Positions 32,384 through 41,270 are shown, counted from the stretch's first letter. The stretch: DNA of 64,000 nucleotides from Pelorhabdus rhamnosifermentans (GCF_018835585.1 NZ_JAHGVE010000015.1:53301-117300), one strand, 5' to 3'. Program-made: numbers and translations. The notes: generated by a model from the sequence alone, not told the origin.

Positions 32384-34613
32384 TATTACAGGTATCGTTC
32401 AAGGGGTAGGTTTCCGTCCCTTTGTTTATAACCTAGCGCAACGGTATAAATTAGGCGGTTGGGTGCTAAACGATGCTAGCGGGGTACAGGTCGAAGTTGA
32501 AGGAGACTCTGGCGCGCTGGATGATTTTGTGGCAAGCTTGAAGATTGAGGCGCCAGCCCAGGCGGTTATTACAGATATGATCGTGATGCCACAGCCAGCT
32601 CGGAGCGAAACATTATTTGAAATCAAACCGAGCAGGATGTCAGCCGCTCGGTCGACGTTCGTATCGCCTGACATTGCTACCTGTTCTGACTGCCGTCGAG
32701 AAATAGCCGATCCTAACAACAGACGGTTTGGCTATGCTTTTACCAATTGCACTAATTGTGGGCCGCGCTACTCCATTATTACCGATGTTCCTTATGACCG
32801 GATGCGTACCACTATGGGTGAATTCACTATGTGCCCGGCTTGTCAGGCCGAGTATAACGATCCGAATAATCGACGTTTTCACGCTCAGCCTAATGCTTGT
32901 CCAATTTGCGGTCCGTCTTATCGGTTGCTTACCCAACAGGCCCGAGAGCTAGAGGGCGATCCACTGCTCGCGGCGCGTCGTCTGATAAATGACGGTGCTA
33001 TTCTAGCAGTCAAGGGAATTGGTGGTTATCATCTGGTTTGCGATGCTACGAATGACAAAGCAGTTTCTGCATTAAGAAACCGCAAGGTCCGGGAGGAAAA
33101 ACCTTTTGCCGTAATGTGCGGTAGCCTGGAGACTGTTCGGCGGCATTGCCTGGTGGCAGAGGCAGAAGAACAATTGCTTACAGGTGCTGTCCGGCCTATT
33201 GTTTTGCTGGCTAAGGGGACGGAGTACGGTCTGGCTGAGACCGTAGCACCGGGCAATGCCTATCTCGGGGTACTGCTGCCATATGCACCTGTCCACTGGC
33301 TGTTATTTGATCCCGGGGATGTCTGGGTGATGACCAGTGGTAATACAAGTGAGGAGCCGATTGCCTATACGGATGACGATGCTATTGGCAGATTGGCCGG
33401 GATTGCTGACTATTTTCTGATTCATAATCGAAGTATTCATTGCCGGTCCGATGATTCAGTAGCTCGGATTTTCCAAAATAAGCCTTATATTTTGCGCCGT
33501 GGCCGGGGATTGGCTCCTGCGCCTATCCGTATGGCGTGGCAAGGACCGCCAGTATTAGCTGCTGGTGGTGAATTAAAAAATACTTTTTGTCTGACAAAAG
33601 GAAATACGGCTTTTGTCAGTACTCATATAGGCGATCTGGAAAACATGGCAACTTTCGGAGCCTACACCGCAGCCATCAAACATTACCAACGTCTTTTTGA
33701 AATCCGCCCGGAAGTAGTGGCCTGTGACTTTCACCCTGAATACTTGTCCACTAAATATGCAGAGAGTTTGAATTTGCCAAGGATTACCGTACAACATCAT
33801 CATGCCCATATTGCCAGTGTGTTGGCCGAGCATGGACTGAACGAACAGGTCATTGGCATTGCTTTCGATGGGACAGGCTACGGGAGCGACGGTCATCTTT
33901 GGGGCGGCGAATTCCTACTAGCCGATTGCCGAGAATTTACTCGAATGGCACAATGCCGTTACTTGCCGCTACCTGGTGGGAGTATGGCCATTAAAGAGCC
34001 ATGGCGAATGGCAGCCTGGATGCTCAATAAACTGTATGGCACTGAATTTGTCAATATGGATATCCCGCTGATACCCCTCTTACCGGATAATTGGCAATTT
34101 GTGATTCAGGCAGCGTCGAAAGGAATCAATGCTCCGCTCACGTCGGGTGCCGGGCGCTTGTTTGACATTGCGGCCGCTCTCCTTGGCATCCGGACTCATA
34201 TCAATTACGAAGGTCAAGCGGCGATTGAACTGGAAATGGCTGCGGCTGGCACCAAGGGATTTGTTCTGCCCTACACCATTATGCCAGGAAATATATACGA
34301 GTTGGATTTTAGGCCGACGTTTATCGCAGTTGTTGAAGCTGTGATGAGGGGAGCTAGGCAAGCCGAACTGGCGGCGGCGTTTCACACGACAATGGCGGTG
34401 GCGATAGTCGACATGACCCAGCGTTTAAGTAAGATAACAGGAATTAGAAAAGTTGCTTTAAGTGGCGGCGTTTTTCAGAATATGACCCTTTTGCGGCAAG
34501 TAATGAGCATGCTGGAAGGGAATTTTACCGTATTGCTCAACCGCCATGTGCCACCGAATGATGGCGGACTGGCTCTTGGTCAGGCGGCAGTCGCAATCGA
34601 AAGGAGCAGATAA
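32364..34613 (+). CDS. hypF: Carbamoyltransferase HypF
   Basis: A 749-residue protein with the normal four-part HypF layout. It has an acylphosphatase domain (ITGIVQGVGFRPFVYNLA), zinc-finger-like CxxC pairs (CSDCRREI, CTNCGPRYS, CPACQAEY, CPICGP), a YrdC-like domain, and a Kae1-like C-terminal domain with QHHHAHIASVLAEHG and VALSGGVFQN. It forms the carbamoyl-AMP used to build the CN ligands of the active-site iron. The start ATG lies within the end of the protease gene. Confidence 0.95.
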   Translation: MKRIQISITGIVQGVGFRPFVYNLAQRYKLGGWVLNDASGVQVEVEGDSGALDDFVASLKIEAPAQAVITDMIVMPQPARSETLFEIKPSRMSAARSTFVSPDIATCSDCRREIADPNNRRFGYAFTNCTNCGPRYSIITDVPYDRMRTTMGEFTMCPACQAEYNDPNNRRFHAQPNACPICGPSYRLLTQQARELEGDPLLAARRLINDGAILAVKGIGGYHLVCDATNDKAVSALRNRKVREEKPFAVMCGSLETVRRHCLVAEAEEQLLTGAVRPIVLLAKGTEYGLAETVAPGNAYLGVLLPYAPVHWLLFDPGDVWVMTSGNTSEEPIAYTDDDAIGRLAGIADYFLIHNRSIHCRSDDSVARIFQNKPYILRRGRGLAPAPIRMAWQGPPVLAAGGELKNTFCLTKGNTAFVSTHIGDLENMATFGAYTAAIKHYQRLFEIRPEVVACDFHPEYLSTKYAESLNLPRITVQHHHAHIASVLAEHGLNEQVIGIAFDGTGYGSDGHLWGGEFLLADCREFTRMAQCRYLPLPGGSMAIKEPWRMAAWMLNKLYGTEFVNMDIPLIPLLPDNWQFVIQAASKGINAPLTSGAGRLFDIAAALLGIRTHINYEGQAAIELEMAAAGTKGFVLPYTIMPGNIYELDFRPTFIAVVEAVMRGARQAELAAAFHTTMAVAIVDMTQRLSKITGIRKVALSGGVFQNMTLLRQVMSMLEGNFTVLLNRHVPPNDGGLALGQAAVAIERSR

Positions 34614-34615
34614 AG

Positions 34616-34834
34616 ATGTGTTTGGCGATACCAGCAAAATTGATCGGTAAAATAGATAGGCTCGCGACGGTAGAAGTAGGTGGTATAACTCGCAAAGTCA
34701 GCTTGATGCTTTTGCCAGATGCTCAAGTCGGTGATTTTGTGCTCGTTCATGCTGGCTTTGCCATCCAGACGGTAGAAGAGGAAGAAGCAAAGCGTACCAT
34801 GGAACTTTTGAAGGAGCTGACCGAGCTTGCCTAA
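34616..34834 (+). CDS. hypC: Hydrogenase assembly chaperone HypC
   Basis: A 72-residue protein beginning MCLAIPAKL, with Cys2 as the iron-carrying residue, and DFVLVHAGFAIQ near residues 41-52 containing the conserved histidine. It holds the Fe(CN)2CO unit with HypD. It starts two bases after the hypF stop, behind AAAGGAG. It overlaps hypD by 8 bases. Confidence 0.95.
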   Translation: MCLAIPAKLIGKIDRLATVEVGGITRKVSLMLLPDAQVGDFVLVHAGFAIQTVEEEEAKRTMELLKELTELA

Positions 34835-35924
34835 TAATCAAGGTGATGAAATACGCCAAGCCGCCGCAGTTCTTGTAAAGGAAATTGATCGGCTTGTCAA
34901 GCAACCAGTGCGTATAATGGAAGTATGTGGTACGCACACTGTGGCGATTTTCAGAGCAGGCATCCGTCAGCTATTACCATCTCAAGTGGAGTTGGTCAGC
35001 GGGCCGGGTTGTCCGGTATGTGTCACTCCCAATGATTATCTTGATACGGCTATTGCCTATAGCCGCTGTGACGACGTAATCATTACCACTTTCGGTGATA
35101 TGCTGCGGGTACCTGGGTCATCTTCTAGTTTGAGAGCGGAAAAAGCGGTTGGAGCCGACGTTCGAATTGTTTATTCACCGCTGGAAAGCCTGGATATTGC
35201 TGCTAGCAATCCAGGAAAAAAGATTATTTTTCTGGCCATCGGATTTGAAGCAACGGCACCGACTGCCGCTGCCACTGTGTTGACTGCTGAGAAGCTAGGC
35301 CTAGACAATTTTTATGTGCTTTCCGCGCATAAACTGGTGCCACCGGCTTTGCGCGCTCTAATGGCAGATAGGAAGGTGAAGGTAGACGGTTTTTTATTGC
35401 CAGGTCACGTTAGTGCCATCATCGGTGAACAGCCTTATCATTTTTTGGAGCGGGAATATCATGTGCCCGCCATTATTGCCGGATTTGAGCCGTTGGATAT
35501 TTTACAGTCGGTCTATATGCTGGTTAAGCAGATCCATACAGGTACAGCTGTGGTGGAAAATCAATACAGCCGCGTAGTCAAGCCCGGTGGCAATCAGGTG
35601 GCGCGACAGGTGCTGGCTCAAGTATACGAGGAAGCCGATGCGACTTGGCGGGGAATAGGGGTTATGCAGGGGTCGGGGCTGAGAGTAAATAGTAAGTATC
35701 GCCGCTTTGACGTTAGAGTCCGTTTGCCAGTTCAAGTGGAAAATACCTGCGAAGATGCGGCCTGCCGTTGCGGCGAGGTTTTGCGCGGATTAGTCAAGCC
35801 CGCCGACTGCCTGCTATTCGGTAAGACATGTGTTCCTGAACATCCGGTGGGGTCGTGCATGGTATCAGTAGAAGGAACTTGTGCGGCTTGGTACAAATAC
35901 GGAGCCTGGAGGTGGCAGAAGTGA
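34827..35924 (+). CDS. hypD: Hydrogenase iron-ligand assembly protein HypD
   Basis: A 365-residue [4Fe-4S] scaffold. It has MEVCGTHTVAIFRAG near residues 31-45, SGPGCPVCVTP near 58-68, and the C-terminal cluster cysteines in CEDAACRCGEVLRG, FGKTC and GSCMVSVEGTCAAW. It assembles Fe(CN)2CO with HypC and HypE. The start is a TTG at 34827, ten bases after AAGGAG and inside the hypC end. It is coupled to hypE (GTGA). Confidence 0.95.
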   Translation: MPNNQGDEIRQAAAVLVKEIDRLVKQPVRIMEVCGTHTVAIFRAGIRQLLPSQVELVSGPGCPVCVTPNDYLDTAIAYSRCDDVIITTFGDMLRVPGSSSSLRAEKAVGADVRIVYSPLESLDIAASNPGKKIIFLAIGFEATAPTAAATVLTAEKLGLDNFYVLSAHKLVPPALRALMADRKVKVDGFLLPGHVSAIIGEQPYHFLEREYHVPAIIAGFEPLDILQSVYMLVKQIHTGTAVVENQYSRVVKPGGNQVARQVLAQVYEEADATWRGIGVMQGSGLRVNSKYRRFDVRVRLPVQVENTCEDAACRCGEVLRGLVKPADCLLFGKTCVPEHPVGSCMVSVEGTCAAWYKYGAWRWQK

Positions 35925-36931
35925 AAAATGAAAGAATTCAACTAGCGCATGGTAGTGGAGGTAAACTAAGCCAGGAACTGGTGGCAAAGGTGATGGTGCC
36001 TGCTTTCGACAATGAGGTACTCAATGAATTGCATGATGGTGCCAAAGTTACTATTCAAGGGGCTAGGCTGGCCTTCACCACTGATTCCTATGTTGTCAAA
36101 CCGTTGTTTTTTGCCGGTGGCGACATCGGCAAATTGGCAGTGTGTGGCACAGTAAATGATTTGTCGATGACGGGTGCCATTCCCAGTTATATTTCCGCCG
36201 GGTTTATTATCGAAGAAGGTTTTCCTTTTGCCGATCTTTCCCGGATTGTCGAGTCGATGCGGGTGGCAGCGGAGGAAGCGGGAGTTCTTATCGTCACCGG
36301 CGACACCAAGGTCGTGGGAAAAGGCGCAGTTGACGGAATCTATATAAATACAGCGGGAATTGGTTCTGTCATAGAAGGGACCGATATATCCCCATCGAAG
36401 GTTCGTCCGGAACAGGATATTATTCTCAGCGGTTGTGTTGGCGATCATTCGATAGCTGTTATGGCAGGGAGGCACGATCTGAGCTTGCCGCAAACGATTA
36501 CCAGCGACTGCGCACCTTTGAATGGGTTGGTAAAAGAGATCCTGGCGGCGGTGCCCCAAGTCGCGGTGCTTAGAGATCCCACCAGGGGTGGATTGGCCGC
36601 AACACTCAATGAAATTGCTATGCAGGCCGGGGTTGGTATTATTGTCGAAGAAACGGCCATTCCGATCCGGCCTGAGGTTGTAGCGGTCTGTGAAATAATG
36701 GGTTTTGATCCATTGTATCTCGCCAATGAGGGAAAAATGTTGATTTTTGTTGAATCTCAATTTAGCGCAGAAGTACTGGCAATTATGAAAGCACATAAAT
36801 ACGGAAGAGCGGCTCAGGTCATTGGTAAAGTGACTGCCTCCCCTGCGGGACAGGTCGGTGTGCGTAGCTTAATTGGCGGAGTTAGGTTGCTAGATATGCC
36901 AGTAGGTGAGCAACTCCCTCGAATTTGTTAA
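35921..36931 (+). CDS. hypE: Hydrogenase maturation protein HypE
   Basis: A 336-residue PurM-like ATPase. It begins with AHGSGGKLSQELV and ends in the required PRIC, whose terminal cysteine is carbamoylated by HypF and dehydrated to thiocyanate. GTG 35921 is chosen because it overlaps the hypD stop (GTGA) and lies 8 bases after GGAGG; the frame is open further upstream. It is the last gene of the hydrogenase cluster; a terminator follows at 37053. Confidence 0.95.
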   Translation: MKNERIQLAHGSGGKLSQELVAKVMVPAFDNEVLNELHDGAKVTIQGARLAFTTDSYVVKPLFFAGGDIGKLAVCGTVNDLSMTGAIPSYISAGFIIEEGFPFADLSRIVESMRVAAEEAGVLIVTGDTKVVGKGAVDGIYINTAGIGSVIEGTDISPSKVRPEQDIILSGCVGDHSIAVMAGRHDLSLPQTITSDCAPLNGLVKEILAAVPQVAVLRDPTRGGLAATLNEIAMQAGVGIIVEETAIPIRPEVVAVCEIMGFDPLYLANEGKMLIFVESQFSAEVLAIMKAHKYGRAAQVIGKVTASPAGQVGVRSLIGGVRLLDMPVGEQLPRIC

Positions 36932-37052
36932 GAGTCCATCAAGAAGGTAAAGACCAATGATCGGTTGTACCAAAAGCCTCCAACTATTTTACTAGAAGCT
37001 AAGATGTGCAATGTATTTTTATAACTAAGAATTATCTTGAATTGGGTGTGCA

Positions 37053-37084
37053 AAACGAAACTGTACTGCTGCAGTTTCGTTTTT
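37053..37084 (+). terminator. Intrinsic terminator of the hydrogenase-hyp cluster
   Basis: AAACGAAACTG pairs with CAGTTTCGTTT (11 bp) around TACTGCTG and runs into five T residues. It lies 122 bases after the hypE stop. The following 790 bases to 37873 hold a palindrome, a promoter and gene fragments, but no intact gene. Confidence 0.8.
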
Positions 37085-37124
37085 CTGTCGATTGCAAATT
37101 AATTATAACTTGCAATCGACAGAA
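37083..37124. repeat. 15-bp perfect inverted repeat over a promoter
   Basis: The arms TTCTGTCGATTGCAA (37083-37097) and TTGCAATCGACAGAA (37110-37124) are perfect inverted repeats with a 12-base AT-rich spacer. The inner GATTGCAA/TTGCAATC is shared with the palindrome at 14444-14489. The right arm contains a -35-like TTGCAA, with TATAAT 18 bases on. It is a likely operator. Confidence 0.65.
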
Positions 37125-37139
37125 TTTTTGTTGTATAAT
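37110..37139 (+). promoter_or_regulatory. Sigma-A promoter overlapping the 37083 palindrome
   Basis: TTGCAA (37110-37115), an 18-base spacer, then TATAAT (37134-37139). Just downstream, AAGGAGG precedes the ATG at 37158. The promoter is well formed but the gene behind it is broken. It may now drive the ArsS-like gene at 37874. Confidence 0.6.
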
Positions 37140-37157
37140 GATTTAAGGAGGAAAAAA

Positions 37158-37344
37158 ATGGCGATTAACGGGGTTAGTGCGGATTTTGATGTTGAAAAGC
37201 TGCCATCTGCCATGCTTCGTCTTGAGGGAGATTTATGATTGGGACGATGCAATATTCGTTCGTTTCGGTCCAACGTTCTCAGGTCGCAGGGCTGAAGGCA
37301 TCGGGTATCTGAGTTTAAATTTGCGTAACCAAAGCAAAAACTGA
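37158..37344 (+). pseudogene. Broken gene fragment behind the palindromic promoter
   Basis: ATG 37158 has a strong AAGGAGG and opens MAINGVSADFDVEKLPSAML, then stops at 37238. In a shifted frame the coding character continues as YDWDDAIFVRFGPTFSGRRA until about 37344. The two parts join well if one frameshift near 37233 is repaired. I do not recognise the family. Confidence 0.45.
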
Positions 37345-37350
37345 ATAAAA

Positions 37351-37524
37351 CAGTGCCAATGTGAAGCGTCGATTTTTATTGCTTATGAAAACGATATTTT
37401 CAAGAAGAATGGACTGAATGTGGAACTCGTCAAAATAAACGCGGCAACCTTGAAGGAAGGCCTTGCGGATGAGCGACCTCGTTTAACGTTTATTAGTAGA
37501 TTTATGAATTTAAGGAAGGAGTAG
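37351..37524 (+). pseudogene. Fragment resembling an ABC substrate-binding protein
   Basis: An open stretch without a start codon reads FIAYENDIFKKNGLNVELVK, which resembles the AYExGxFKxxGLxVELV motif of NMT1/SsuA-like periplasmic binding proteins. A stop lies at 37522. Signal peptide and remaining domains are missing. It is read as debris of a transporter gene. Confidence 0.4.
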
Positions 37525-37528
37525 TGTA

Positions 37529-37788
37529 ATGGGAGATACTTAGCAAGCTTCCATTACTGCGGCGATTAAACTTGCCATGGGTTATAGCGTGGTCGGTCAT
37601 TGCGGCGGAGATTTCGTAAATTTTGCTATGGCGGGCGTAAACTTGTTGTGGGCGGAGTCTGGTTCTAATCCACGGGATAGAAAGCAAATACGGTGATAGG
37701 CGGGACCGTGGCCATACGGCGGGAAGCATTTCAAGAAGTCGGTCGGGAAATAGTGGAAGGCCCATTAGCGCTGTTCGGCGGCAAGTAA
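37529..37788 (+). pseudogene. Frameshifted gene fragment with in-frame stop
   Basis: ATG 37529 is preceded by AAGGAAGGAG but meets TAG after four codons. The frame then continues SITAAIKLAMGYSVVGHCGG and beyond to about 37696. A shifted frame follows with GGTVAIRREAFQEVGREIVE and ends at 37788. The retained ribosome site and coding-like stretches suggest recent loss. The family is not recognised. Confidence 0.45.
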
Positions 37789-37873
37789 AATTAACAAGCG
37801 CATCAGCAATAAACAGTAAATTGGTCAATGCTCTAAAGAGAACGCATTAAAAAAAATAGGAGTGAAGAAAATC

Positions 37874-38827
37874 ATGAACAAGTTTCAGGAGTATGTTGAC
37901 AAGGCAAAGCAATCGCTGATAAGGGATACCATTGATTGCATACAGGTGAATATGGGCTATTTGTGCAACCTGCAGTGCCTTCATTGTCACGTGGAAGCCG
38001 GGCCTGGCCGTCAGGAGACGATGAGTCTGGCGGTTGTGGAGGATTGTCTGCGATTTGCTCAAAGCGCCGGGGAAATTGACGTGGATATTACTGGCGGTTC
38101 GCCGGAAATGAATCGTCATTTGACGCATTTTATCAGTAGTCTTCGGCAAATAAAATCTGTCAAGCGGATCATAGTGCGATCTAATCTGGCAATTTTGCAG
38201 GATTCGGCGTATAGTCATCTGCCAGAGTTTTTTGCTGCGAACGGGGTGGAAATTGTCGCTTCTATGCCCTGCTATACGGAGAGTAATGTTACCGCCCAGC
38301 GTGGCAAGGGCGTATATTCCGCCAACATTGAAGTTCTGAAGCAATTGAATAGTCTCGGCTATGGCACTGGAAAACCCGAACTGAAACTGAGTCTGGTGTA
38401 TAATCCTGGCGGTGACTGTCTACCCGGTCCTCAGAGTGAACTGGAGGTTGCTTACAAAGAAAATCTGGGCAATGATTTTGGCATTACGTTTGACACTCTT
38501 TTTACAATAACAAATATGCCGATTGGTCGGTTCCGCACCGATTTGGTGAACAAGGAATTGCTTGATGATTACATGGATTTGCTTATCAGCAATTTTAATG
38601 CTAAAAACTTGGAGAAGGTCATGTGTCGAAAGCAGATAAACGTGGATTGGAAAGGCAGGCTGTTTGACTGTGACTTCAATCAGATGCTCCAGGTGCCTGC
38701 TTCCACTTCTGGCACCATCGATAGCGTAACGGCCAGGGACTTGGTGGGTTTGACAATTAAGACGGGTGATCACTGTTTCGGTTGTACTGCCGGTGCAGGG
38801 AGCAGTTGCCAGGGGAGCTTTGCGTAA
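37874..38827 (+). CDS. arsS: ArsS-like radical SAM protein (DUF3641 C-terminus)
   Basis: A radical SAM enzyme of 317 residues with CNLQCLHCH near residues 27-35, VDITGGSPEMN near 66, and a C-terminal DUF3641-like region with CRKQINVDWKGRLFDCDFNQ and CFGCTAGAGSSC for extra Fe-S binding. This is the ArsS layout (TIGR04167), a family named from arsenosugar-biosynthesis clusters. No arsM or other arsenic gene is near, though a TIGR04282 gene lies at 2244. ATG 37874 is chosen over GTG 37862, which abuts the AGGAG ribosome site. An ArsS-like scrap lies at 16137. The substrate is not provable here. Confidence 0.75.
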   Translation: MNKFQEYVDKAKQSLIRDTIDCIQVNMGYLCNLQCLHCHVEAGPGRQETMSLAVVEDCLRFAQSAGEIDVDITGGSPEMNRHLTHFISSLRQIKSVKRIIVRSNLAILQDSAYSHLPEFFAANGVEIVASMPCYTESNVTAQRGKGVYSANIEVLKQLNSLGYGTGKPELKLSLVYNPGGDCLPGPQSELEVAYKENLGNDFGITFDTLFTITNMPIGRFRTDLVNKELLDDYMDLLISNFNAKNLEKVMCRKQINVDWKGRLFDCDFNQMLQVPASTSGTIDSVTARDLVGLTIKTGDHCFGCTAGAGSSCQGSFA

Positions 38828-39142
38828 GCCGACGCGAGCCAGAACCGAATTTCTAGCAATGACCCGTAGATAGAATTCTGAAAGAAAACATTCCAAACGT
38901 TAAAACCAGGAAATAAGCTTTGTTTTTTTGTCTGGATTTATGCTAAAATATATATATTGTTGGTGAGCTGTTTGAGATTGAGTGATCCCCATTCTTTCTT
39001 GCAGCAAACCATGAGTAAGTGATAAACAAAGTAATCGTTCTGAATACATGAGGGGTTGTCCCAAATGAGAAGGCGAGAGAATAGGTGTAATACATGGAGG
39101 AGCATATTGCGTGTATGTTCCCATTTTATTATTGACATTTCT

Positions 39143-39174
39143 ATCCTTGTGCCTATTTGGGTACAAGGATTTTT
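39143..39174 (+). terminator. Hairpin with T-run in the leader of the TM1266-type gene
   Basis: ATCCTTGT (39143-39150) and ACAAGGAT (39163-39170) pair perfectly and run into TTTT. A TTGACA lies just before it at 39132-39137. It ends 26 bases before the ATG at 39200, so it could be an attenuator or the terminator of the preceding gene. The rest of the 372-base gap 38828-39199 shows nothing I can name. Confidence 0.5.
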
Positions 39175-39199
39175 ACATTGAAGAGAAAGGAGTTATTTT

Positions 39200-39463
39200 A
39201 TGGAAACTAGAATTGCCCTCATTGGAATTGTCGTTGAAAATACGGATTCTGTCAGAAAACTTAACGAAATTCTTCACGAATACGGAGAATACATTGTAGG
39301 TAGAATGGGAATTCCCTACGCTAAACGTAATATTTCAGTTATTAGCATTGTTATGGATGCACCTAGTGATATTGTCAGTGCTCTCTCCGGCAAGTTAGGA
39401 ATGATTCCCTATGATAATATTAAAACGGTATATTCTAAGCTATCTTCAAGCGCAGATGAATGA
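39200..39463 (+). CDS. TM1266-type ACT-like regulator of the [FeFe]-hydrogenase system
   Basis: A small ferredoxin-fold/ACT-like protein of 87 residues. RIALIGIVVENTDSVRKLNE, then IVGRMGIPYAKRNISVISIV and ALSGKLGMIPYDNIK match the TM1266 family, which accompanies HydE/HydF/HydG loci and is a putative iron-only hydrogenase regulator. No [FeFe] hydrogenase or hydE/F/G gene lies in this window, so its partner must be elsewhere. It starts at ATG 39200 behind AAAGGAG. It may be nickel-responsive or redox-responsive; this is not known. Confidence 0.8.
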   Translation: METRIALIGIVVENTDSVRKLNEILHEYGEYIVGRMGIPYAKRNISVISIVMDAPSDIVSALSGKLGMIPYDNIKTVYSKLSSSADE

Positions 39464-39605
39464 CAAGCAGGCGTTTTTTTTATGATGAATCGATGCTGAA
39501 CAGTGAAAAATCTGTTTAAACTTGGTAAAAATGGAGGGAAACAGAAATAAATAGCGAAAGTTAGCTATTAATATTTATAATTCTAGACTAAGAGAGTGGA
39601 ATTAC

Positions 39606-41060
39606 ATGGATAGAGAACTATCTTCAATAAAAAACTGTATTCAAGCAAATGTTGAAACCGAAGTGGACTTGAATAATATTCAATTATCGGACGTTATTGA
39701 TATTGAATTTATACAGCGGTTACAAGATGATTTTGCTAAAGCAGTCGGGGTGGCCAGTGTTACTGTTGATCTTGAGGGACACCCAGTGACTCATCCAAGT
39801 AGCTATACTCGATTTTGTATGAATTATATTCATTCAACAGCCTGTGGAGATAAGAGATGTGCAGAATCACACCAGCAGGGTGGGAAAAAGGCAGCACTTC
39901 TCGGAAGACCTGTCGTGTATGAATGTCATGCGGGACTTATTGACTTTGCCGCTCCCATTATATTAGAAGGGCAGCAGATCGGAACCATATTAGGAGGTCA
40001 AGTACTTACCAATATTCCAAATGAAAAGAAGTACTGTAAAATTGCCCATGAAATTGGAGTTGATGAAGCTGGCTACATTGAAGCATTAGGCGAAATTCGT
40101 CACTTAACTAAAGCGAGTGTTGAGGCTGCTGCAAATATACTTTTTATCGTTGCTAACAATATGTCGATGGCAAGATATAATCAAAGGAAATTAGCCGCAA
40201 AGTCAACATTATTGAGTCACAGTCTTGATGAAATAGCACAGGCCATGCAAGAAATAGCTAATTCGGCTAAACGGGTCAGGGTAGATCAAGTAAAATTAGA
40301 TAAAAGCGTTAATCATGTCATGACGAGTAAAATCGATGAAGTGATGGATCTAACCAGGACAATTGCTGATATGATAGCAGTACAGAAAACAGAAATGGCT
40401 CGTTTAGATAGACTTAATTTAATTGGCGAAATGGCAGCCAGTATTGGTCATGAAATTAGAAATCCGCTTACTACTGTTAGAGGATTTTTACAGTATTTTT
40501 CTAATAAAATCGAATTAAAGAAATATAGTGGTGATTTTGATGTTATGATTGAAGAATTAGACCGGGCTAATGAGATTATTACTGAATTTCTTTCTTTGTC
40601 AAAAAATCGTATCGTAGACTTAAAGGTATTGGATTTAAATCGAATCATAAAAAAAATCATGCCTTTGCTTCAGGCAAAGGGCATGATTAAAAATATTGAT
40701 ATTAAACTTGAACTTGAACATATTCCACGATTATTATTAGATGAAAAAAGATTTATACAATTACTTTTAAATCTAGTTATCAATTCAATTGAGGCATCTG
40801 CGGATGATGGTACTGTAACAATCAAAACATTTATAAGGAATGAAACCCCCGTTTTGGCAGTAAGTGATAGGGGTTATGGTATTTCTAAAAGTATTTTAGA
40901 GAAGCTTGGAACTCCCTTTGTGTCGACTAAATCGCAAGGAACAGGTCTAGGATTAGCTGTATGCTATAGAATTGCCGAGGATCATTCCGCATTAATAAAT
41001 ATTCATAGTCAGGAAGGTGAAGGAACTACAGTTGAAGTCATATTTAATGCTATTGTTTAG
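39606..41060 (+). CDS. Cytoplasmic histidine kinase with PocR sensory domain
   Basis: A 484-residue kinase without membrane helices. The PocR domain covers about residues 25-200 (LQDDFAKAVGVASVTVDLEG, then CGDKRCAESHQQ and YECHAGLIDFAAPI). PocR domains sense small molecules such as glycols, and the cysteines here may bind metal. A coiled stretch leads to the HisKA box SIGHEIRNP with His near residue 283, and a HATPase domain has LNLVINSIEA, DRGYGIS and GTGLGLAVC. No response regulator lies beside it. The ATG start at 39606 has no strong ribosome site (GAGAGTGG). Confidence 0.85.
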   Translation: MDRELSSIKNCIQANVETEVDLNNIQLSDVIDIEFIQRLQDDFAKAVGVASVTVDLEGHPVTHPSSYTRFCMNYIHSTACGDKRCAESHQQGGKKAALLGRPVVYECHAGLIDFAAPIILEGQQIGTILGGQVLTNIPNEKKYCKIAHEIGVDEAGYIEALGEIRHLTKASVEAAANILFIVANNMSMARYNQRKLAAKSTLLSHSLDEIAQAMQEIANSAKRVRVDQVKLDKSVNHVMTSKIDEVMDLTRTIADMIAVQKTEMARLDRLNLIGEMAASIGHEIRNPLTTVRGFLQYFSNKIELKKYSGDFDVMIEELDRANEIITEFLSLSKNRIVDLKVLDLNRIIKKIMPLLQAKGMIKNIDIKLELEHIPRLLLDEKRFIQLLLNLVINSIEASADDGTVTIKTFIRNETPVLAVSDRGYGISKSILEKLGTPFVSTKSQGTGLGLAVCYRIAEDHSALINIHSQEGEGTTVEVIFNAIV

Positions 41061-41136
41061 TGAAACTCCAAATTAAACATTTGAACGAAATCCCTCCTAG
41101 TATATTATCATACAACGGGAGGAATTTGGGAATTTT

Positions 41137-41171
41137 GTCGGCAAAAGCCTTTTATGGGGGATCTTGCCGAC
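41137..41171 (+). terminator. Hairpin after the histidine kinase gene
   Basis: GTCGGCAA (41137-41144) pairs with TTGCCGAC (41164-41171) and is followed by TGTTTTATT. A second possible stem, CCCTCC with GGGAGG, lies just upstream (about 41092-41122). Either could end the kinase transcript. Confidence 0.5.
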
Positions 41172-41261
41172 TGTTTTATTGGAATTTAAAAGGCTTGTTT
41201 GTTCATATAGCCTCATTAGGGGATGTTCTTGATTTGTCATTGGAATTCTCGTGTTAAAAGA

Positions 41262-41270
41262 TGGTATAAT
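41262..41270 (+). promoter_or_regulatory. Extended -10 promoter for the 41302 gene
   Basis: TGGTATAAT is a full extended -10 element, 32 bases before ATG 41302. A weak -35 (TTGGAA) lies 19 bases upstream of the hexamer. Confidence 0.5.

Noticed and set aside
37351..37524. Intact substrate-binding protein gene
   Set aside because: No start codon, no signal peptide and only one short recognisable motif; flanking fragments are frameshifted.
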